Shown here: positions 57,295-64,000 of the stretch, piece after piece | Numbering within the stretch: position 1 is the first letter of the stretch | Layout of the letters: each line of letters opens with the position of its first letter | NCBI GenBank assembly: GCA_947561395.2 | Contig: OX387183.1 | Span: 34,956,853-35,020,852, forward strand | Source: Buxus sempervirens | Taxonomy: Eukaryota; Streptophyta; Magnoliopsida; Buxales; Buxaceae | Direction: 5' to 3' | Length of the DNA: 64,000 nucleotides | The notes under the pieces: generated by a model | What the model saw: only the letters and a program-made list of their open reading frames with translations | Database searches by the model: none | What the model was told of the DNA's origin: nothing | Program-made: the position numbers and the translations under genes

Positions 57295-58458
57295 TTGGTA
57301 GGGCAATACTTCTACAAGGGGGGCAGACTATACAAGAAGTCATACAATGACTCCCTATTGCTATGCGTCAGAGAAGTCGAGGTGCAGAAGTTGGTTGAGG
57401 AAGTCCATGGAGGGTTATGCGGCGCACACATGAATGGGCATATGCTAGTAAGGAAAATTCTGAGGATGGGCTATTACTGGATGACCATAGAGTCAGATTG
57501 CTAAGCTCATGTCAGGAAATGCCAGTTGTGCCAAATTTATGCCGACAACATCCATGCACCACCAAATACGCTGTACTCCATGGCATCACCTTGGCCGTTT
57601 GCCATCTGGGGAATCGACATGATAGGCCAGGTGCATCCAACGGCTTCGAACGGGCATCGGTTCATCTTAGTGGCAATTGACTATTTTACCAAGTGGGTAG
57701 AAGCCATGTCCTTCGTGAATGTGAAGAAATCTCATGTGCTCAAGTCTATCAGAAACAATATAGTCTGTCACTACGAAGTTCCAGAAGCGATCATCGCTGA
57801 TAATGCAAAGAATCTGAATAATAAGGACATGGAAAAGATGTGTGAAGATCTGAAGATTAGACATCTAAACTCTACGGCGTACCGGCCCAAGATGAATGGA
57901 GCAGTAGAGGCCGCCAACAAGAATCTGAAGAGGATACTCGAGAAAATGGTGGTCACCTACAGAGACTGGCATGAGAAGCTGCCCTATGCACTGCACGCCT
58001 ATCGGACGTCGATTAGGACATCGACCGAGGCAACCCTGTTCTCCTTGGTATATGGAATGGAAGCAGTCCTCCCAGTGGAAGCACAGATTCCGTCGCTCAG
58101 AATTCTAAAGGGAGCTGAAATCAGTGACGTCGAATGGGAAGAGTCCAGATTTGACCAGTTGCAATTATTGGATGAAAAAAGGATCAAGGCCTTATGTCAT
58201 GGCCAACTCTATCAACAAAGAGTGGCACGAGCCTACAACAAGAAAGTGAAGCCACGGCACTTCAAAGTGGGAGATGTGGTACTAAAGAGAATCTTCCCCC
58301 ATCAAGAGGACAACAGAGGAAAATTCAAGCCAAACTACGAAGGGCCATTCGTAATCCACAAGGTACTATCTCGAGGAGCACTTATCCTGCAAGAAATGGA
58401 TGGGGCAATCTTTCCTGAGCCGATAAATGCAGACGCAGTCAAACTGTACTATGCCTAA
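57295..58458 (+). pseudogene. Element A integrase
   Basis: The zinc-binding part (HMNGHMLVRKILRMGYYW ... CQLCQIYAD) is followed by the catalytic core with the Asp contexts WGIDMIG and IADNAKNLNN and the Glu in GAVEAANKN. HAYRTSIRTSTEATLFSLVY and the C-terminal GPFVIHKVLSRGALIL follow, and it ends at PINADAVKLYYA. No chromodomain is present, in line with Tat. It belongs to a broken element. Confidence 0.9.
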
Positions 58459-60650
58459 GATCATTCTAATTGGGAAATGAAGAGAGGCCATCCTTGACTC
58501 TCCTTTAGACTGTAAATCCTTCCAAATACCCCGAATTCTCCCCTAGTTAGACAAGTTTGAGCCTTAAAATTCTTTCAACCCATTGCAAGTGTTCTACACA
58601 TCAAATAGGGCATTCCTGGCAAAGCAAAAAGAAACCGAGCATTCTTGCCCAGAAAAACCTCAAAAAGAAGAGAAAATGCAACAACAAAAAAGAGAAAGAA
58701 AGAAAAAAAGAAAAGAAACAAAGAAAATGGGGAAATGTTTGCCCCGCCAAAAATATAGAGATACAAATAAGCCAGGATGTAAGTCCCACCAACAATAAAA
58801 GTAGCACACTTTGCAAACCCAAATAACTAAGCTTTTTTGAGCCATCTATCCTTTCTTTCATAACCAAGACCCACCCTACGTTTCGTCCTATCTCTAAGAC
58901 CTCTCGGATCCCAAAAGGAATGATCAGGGCAAATGGTGAGTCTGTGTTCATCAGCGATGATGGAATTTGGAACCTCCCAGAAAGGCTGGACATAGCGAAA
59001 ACCCGAAAAAAGGGCGTTGTGTGGTCAGTCACCCAAAAAAAACTGGTCACATCTGGATTAAGCAGAGCAAGGTACAAAAAGAACAGTGACAGTGGCAGAC
59101 AGTAAGATGAGAAAAGGTGGATAGATTTGAGAGGTCCAAACCAGCAAGTTGTGCCTGAGTTAAAGACTTCACAGTGGCCTATGATGACAATGCTATTGAA
59201 AATACCAAGCACTCCAAGTCCCGTTTGACCTGGGAAATTTCTTTGATATTGCAAACACGGGCACACAATAACACACCTGTCTTCTCTATAATTGTTTTGC
59301 TTAACTATTTGAGGCTCCACATTGAGCTACTAACCTAAGTTGATAATCTCTTAACCTTGGCAGAGGCCGCTTCTAGCTGAAATGGGCGAAAGGCTCAGAG
59401 CAAGAAGAGAATAAGAGAAGTGTTTTGCATTCCCCAGCTATTCCACGGCTAACTTGTTGTCTTTTCCGGCCTTCACAGGTACAGCAAAAGTGGGATAACG
59501 AACGTCTTCTACAAAATCCCTGGTGGAGTCCCTTCAGTAAACGGAGAATAATACCCTCCAAAATCCCCAATGGAAGGCCTTCAACAAACAAAGGACAACA
59601 CCCTTATATCCCCAGTAGAGTCTTCTCAAGCAATAAGAAAGTGATACCCGATGACGTAGACTTCCCAAGCCTCGCCCAGTCTGAAGAGGCCGGCTTTGAA
59701 AAGAAGAGCGGAAAGAAGGCAAGCAAGCTCGCATCAATCCCTGGTGGAGTCTCTCGCACTCAACAAGAGCGCAGACGAGCATGGAGGACTCACACCCGAG
59801 TGGGAGGAAAAGGCTTTACTAAGAAATAATGACAGCGTGAGGAATCCCCACTTATCCCAAGCGGAGCATCCTTCCCCAGGGAACTCCCACGCTTGTCAGA
59901 AATAATGCTCGACCCAAAAGAAGAGGGAATAAGGAAAAGATTCCTGTCCAATCCCCAGCAATAGTCCCTCTAAGCTAGGAAGCCTCTGCAAAAAGGAGAG
60001 CCAACCAGAAAGCGCTGCAGAAGAAGGAATGACAAGACAGGAAGAAGAATGAGGATAAATGAAGATAACATCGGGCAAGAGGGCCCCTTTTGTAATTTTT
60101 GATTTTACACTTTTGTAAATAGAGTAGAGCAGGTGTGTAAGCTCCCTTGAGGCACTGGACAGCACTGGAAGCACCCCCTCCCCAACAGCAGCTCCTTCTC
60201 CACTCTTCCACTCCTTCTTTCTCCAGCCATCCCGCATCCTAGACCAACCCTTGGCCATCAAATCCCTAAAAAAAAAAACTATTAAAAGCCTCAAGTAAAA
60301 GACACAAAAACAGTCAGAAGCCTGAAGTCACCTAAAAGCTTTAATGGAACCACCAAGAAGAAAAGAATATTGTCAAGTGTCTAGCATCAACGTCGAAACA
60401 TGTTGGCGAGCTCACGTCCAATCTAATCTCTTTCAAAACTTAAATTAAATGCTGAAGAGTTGCCCTACAAGAACCCGAAAAGCAAAGGGTAAGGAAACTC
60501 TAAAGCCAGGAAGTGACGCCGCATCATTGGCCGCTTCCCTCTCAACATGAAAAACTTCAAAGGACTAAGCTCGTCGTCCATGTCGACAGAAATGCCAGGC
60601 GCAAAAACAAGGTTCTTTTTCTCTTTGCCGTTCATCCGCAAGGTGACTTT
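58459..60650 (+). other. 3' untranslated region of element A
   Basis: 2.2 kb between integrase and the polypurine tract. It has a purine-rich run (58625-58735) and a degenerate repeat of about 46 bp (59514-59652), with a related unit near 59739. No antisense PMD gene is present here, unlike in B. Tat elements often have long variable 3' regions. Confidence 0.6.
59514..59652 (+). repeat. Degenerate 46-bp repeat, three units
   Basis: Units begin near 59514, 59561 and 59607 with (a)atcccc(t/a)...gga or gag, then ttcaa, then aataagaa or aaaggaa-like words and an ac-rich end. A diverged copy is near 59739. The match is by eye and weak. Confidence 0.45.
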
Positions 60651-60666
60651 GGCAAAGAAGGGCAGC
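60651..60666 (+). other. Polypurine tract of element A
   Basis: ggcaaagaagggcagc directly precedes the 3' LTR start at 60667. It is comparable with B's CAAAGAGGGGGCAGT. Confidence 0.7.
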
Positions 60667-63600
60667 TATAAGCACCTCATTTTTGCGCTCCCAAAAGAGC
60701 CGGAAATACAAAACCCGGCTAAAAAGTCAAACCCTGAGCGGTCGAAATTTGACCTTTTGATCAAGCGATAATTGGCCACCTTGCTTTACCTCAATGGATA
60801 GAGAATCCCGACACGAGTCCAACGCAACTGAGTTTGCTGGAATCAGGGTCCGGATGAAGGTTCGGTGGGCCGGTCAAACTTGAGGGAGAGCCGAAAGTTG
60901 ACTTTTCCTCGAACCCCGTGCCAAGTGCTTAGCCCTATGTCATTGAATAGAGGCCTCCGATATGAGTCTAACGCAATTGAGTTTGCTCAAATCAGAGTTT
61001 GGATGAAGGAGATATGAGCTATCGAAGTTTCCGCGTAGCAAAACCGGAAACTGCACACGTGGCGAAGAAACTACACACGTGGCAGCCAACGCAGCAAAAT
61101 ATCTCAGGGAATAAATCTTAAATATCTAAAAATATCAAGGACTAAACCAAAATTCGCAGGGACCAATCCCTAATTGCTCAAAAGTGTCAAATCGGTCGAA
61201 TGAGTCGAATAGGTCAAGTCGAAGGGCAAATCCGTAATTTTTTTATTTGTATCCGATTAAATATATCGGATACACATAGGTTTGTTTATAACCGACATCA
61301 AATGCCAGATACAAAGAGATATTTCAGCGAGATTCGCGCCGGACGCCCGACAAATTCGCGGCGGCAATAAATTTTTGAAATAATTTTGTTTGTATCCGAC
61401 ATTTTATGCCGGATACGAAGGAGGTTCAGTATGTCCGAAATTAAATGCCGGATACAAAGGACTTGTAGTGTATCCGACATTTAATGCCGGATACATTAAA
61501 ATTGCCTATAAAAACACAGCAGCAACCTCTGGCCAGGGGTTGGCTTTTCTTGCTGGTTTTCTACCTTCTTCCCCCACTTTTTCCCACCTGAGTCCTTTCT
61601 TCTTCAACCCTCTTTGCCCTCCATAACCCCATATACCATTACAAGACCACTCCATCTCTTGGATTCTTCTTCTTCACCACCTCTTTACTAACACAAAAAG
61701 TGGTTAGTTGCTGCTGGTGCTGCAAAGGGAGAGCCTCCAGCTGCTGTTCAAGCTACAAGGAAGTGCCTACACCCTCCAAGGAGGCTTCACCACTCCTAGG
61801 TATTGTTCCCCATGACCATTTACATCATATATGTAAAAATGAACTCTTTTGCATGATTTGTTCTCTCTTTTATGAGAATGTGGCCTTGAGCCTGTTTTGA
61901 GTTGCTTCCATGGGAGTTCCTTGCCTTGATGGCTTATCTTGGCATGAAAAAATCCACAAGAAAGAGGTGAGTTGTCATGTGGCTCCAAGAGGGCATGAGG
62001 GAAGAGGTCACAAGTCTTTTGAAGGAGCCCGTAAGTGCAGGTCCATCATGCTGTTTTTTTGAGGTTTTAACAGTAGTTTGCTTCATTAAAGGAGGAGAAT
62101 GCTCCTCTCCCAATCAATCCAATGTATCCCAACATAAGCCCCATTTCCCTTCTTGATTTTCTTTTCTTTCTCTCTTCCCAATTTTCTTCTTTTGTTTTCT
62201 TTTTCTTGTTGGCCGTACCCTCCTCCTGTTTGTTGTTTCTTCTTTGCTATGGGTGCCACATGCATGCCGCACATGTCCTTTGCTTTTGTGGGTGAGTTTG
62301 GTTGCTAATTTGAGGATATGTTTAGATGCATGTTAGGCTCTATATCCTTGCATGCAATGATTGTTGTTTGGTGCTTTTCATTTCTCATTTTGCTGTTGTT
62401 GAATGATCCCAAGCATGTCTTTCCTCCCCCCCCCCCCCCCCCCCCCCTAACCCCCCTTTGTGTAAGATGTCTATGGATTGCTGCTAGGGAACAGCAGTAG
62501 GCCTTGGCGCCATAGCTGTCCCCAACAGGTGTTCCAATACTATGCAAACCCCATGCTACACCCACCCCAGCCCCATGCACCCTTGCTGCATTTTTTTTTC
62601 TAAGTCATGCATGCTACTGATTAGATGTATTGACTTGGTTTTGATTACCTGTTTTGGCTTTACATGAAGGTAAGCATGCTCCCTCCACTCCCCCTCACCC
62701 CACCTGTACTTTGCACTCTTTAGTGTACCCTTCCCCCACCATGCCCATACATTGGGGCAGCACAGGTTTGCTGCTGGGCAGCAGCAAACCTCCGCTGTGG
62801 GTTGCTGTACCATAGCCTCTAGCTGGTCTCCCAAAGCCCATATGACTCCCCCCCCCCCCCCCAAACCCAGCATACCCACTCATGCAAGCATGCTTCCTCA
62901 TCCCTAGACCACCATTGCAAGCCTCGATGGCATGCTTAAACCCCTTCCCTTTTGGACTGTTGTTCTGTGCATTTGCAGCAGACTTTTATGTGCTATTTAT
63001 TCATGTTCATATGGCATGTTTAGTAGCTTGGTTGTTCCCAGTATGTGCACACCTGTGGGTCATCTCCCCATGCATTACTTACCCCCATGTGCATGTTGAA
63101 ATCAGACTAAAGCCTCGGTTGTAAGTTGCTGTTTGGAGTCTCATTATATTGTGGGTTTGGTAATTAATTTGTTTAGTTTGAGATGCATGCTTGCTAGGCT
63201 TTAATGGTTGGCGGATTAATGTTGTGAAGTCATGAAATGTGGGGTGCTAAGACCCCATCTCATTGCTGTTGGTTGCTGGAAATGGAGGGCAGCAACCCCA
63301 TGCCCTCCCCTCTCTCCCTTGTCTAGCTAAGAAACCAAGAAAAGAAGCCAAGTGGGTTACCACCCCAAACCTGAACCAGTGTGGGCCCACTCAGGGGCCC
63401 ACATGACCTGTAGAAGGCCCTAGGAAACCCAAAGGAGTCACCCCAATGGCCAAAATTCGAAAAAAGGCTATTTTAATGTGATCCGGCAACTCAAGCCGGA
63501 TCACCTATGGGTTGTGTGTATCCGGCAACTAAGGCCGGATACATGATAAAAATACAATTTTTATGTTTTTTGGGGTTCCTTCCCGAATTTTGTGATGGTT

Positions 63601-64000
63601 TGAACCAAACAAAGTGAACCAATAGGGTTTCCGGGCCACCCAGAAACCCAACTTGGGACATGGACCGCAGGTCCAACTCGGAATAACCGTAGGCCTTCCA
63701 ACGGGGCCCACCAAGCCCAATAAATCCTAAAGCATGCAAAATAAACAAGCTAAGTAAAAATCAGCTAGTTAAACTGGGCGGGCCAAACCCAATGCTGCCC
63801 ACCCGAACCTTGATGTGCGGAGTGATATTTCAATTGCATGGTTTGGCCGAGACCCAAGGCAAGGGCCTATCGGGCCCACCAAAGCCCACTAACCAAAACA
63901 AGTGAAGGGCTCAAGCCCTAACTTCATGGAATTTGGGCTTTCAAGCCCAAAACTGGACTACGGGCCCCAAGCCCAATGTCCAAAAGACTTTGGCAAATAT
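60667..64000 (+). repeat. 3' LTR of element A, cut by the window edge
   Basis: Collinear with 41497-44849 of the 5' LTR. It contains the same palindromes (61392-61494 and 63480-63543), TATA-like box (near 61506) and cytosine runs. The missing part should be about 585 bp by comparison. Confidence 0.93.

Larger units (their letters stand above)
41497..64000 (+). mobile_element. Element A: young, near full-length Tat/Ogre-type Gypsy retrotransposon
   Basis: Inserted in B's gag. Order: 5' LTR (41497-45434), primer site, leader, ORF1, two tandem hairpin arrays, gag, protease, RT, RNase H, archaeal RNase H, integrase, 2.2-kb 3' untranslated region, polypurine tract, 3' LTR (60667 to past the window). 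At over 22.5 kb it is Ogre-sized, and the ORF1 before gag plus the two RNase H domains fit Ogre/Tat. The compared LTR parts differ by about 2%, with more differences in the first 600 bp, so it inserted within roughly the last million years at an assumed plant rate. The right target duplication is off the window. It is broken in several places, around half a dozen or more. Confidence 0.9.

Noticed and set aside
1-64000. A host gene, rRNA or tRNA gene
   Set aside because: All coding similarity I can recognise belongs to retrotransposon gag/pol or to the PMD-type genes inside elements A and B.

Overview
The window is plant nuclear DNA made almost entirely of nested LTR retrotransposons; I see no host gene outside them. 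The calls rest on chromodomain-less Ty3/Gypsy polyproteins of the Tat clade (Ogre/Retand-like, with a second, archaeal-type RNase H), a Sirevirus-type Ty1/Copia element, plant-type LTR ends, tRNA primer sites and short GT-AG introns. This pattern fits a large-genome angiosperm. The species cannot be named from the sequence. All elements are treated as fossils.

Layout. (1) 1-8193 is a stack of LTR pieces: the right end of an LTR (1-1106), a fragment of a Tat LTR (1107-1456), and an old LTR (1457-1905 and 7753-7900) split by a 3.5-kb solo LTR on the minus strand (1906-7752, target duplication gtttt). That solo LTR is itself split by a 2.36-kb solo LTR (4903-7264, duplication gcagc). (2) 8194-41496 is one very large minus-strand Tat element, 'B', at least 16.4 kb after removing insertions. 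In reading order it has gag, protease, RT, RNase H, archaeal RNase H and integrase, then a 7.8-kb 3' region with two intron-containing antisense genes of the plant mobile domain (PMD) type (11720-14617 and 15050-16897), then a polypurine tract and a 3' LTR at 8194-9994. (3) B was later hit by a 9.96-kb Sirevirus 'D' (18445-28404, duplication ccttg), a solo Tat LTR 'C' (30180-34047, duplication atggc), a solo LTR 'E' (38014-41061, duplication gtctg) and a second, younger Tat element 'A' (41497 to beyond 64000). (4) A has a 3.94-kb 5' LTR, primer site, a sense ORF1, two tandem arrays, gag, protease, RT, RNase H, archaeal RNase H, integrase, a 3' untranslated region and a 3' LTR cut by the window edge.

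Two themes stand out. First, A's sense ORF1 and B's antisense gene at 15050-16897 are clearly homologous. B's antisense copy keeps an intron exactly where A's sense copy has none, as expected if sense copies pass through spliced RNA while antisense ones do not. Second, every element family here carries clusters of small hairpins. Several are tandem arrays in which the loop is constant while the stem arms differ from copy to copy and still pair: the Sirevirus LTR, the solo-LTR family, and two arrays in A's leader. This looks like selection on, or a mechanism making, structure rather than sequence.
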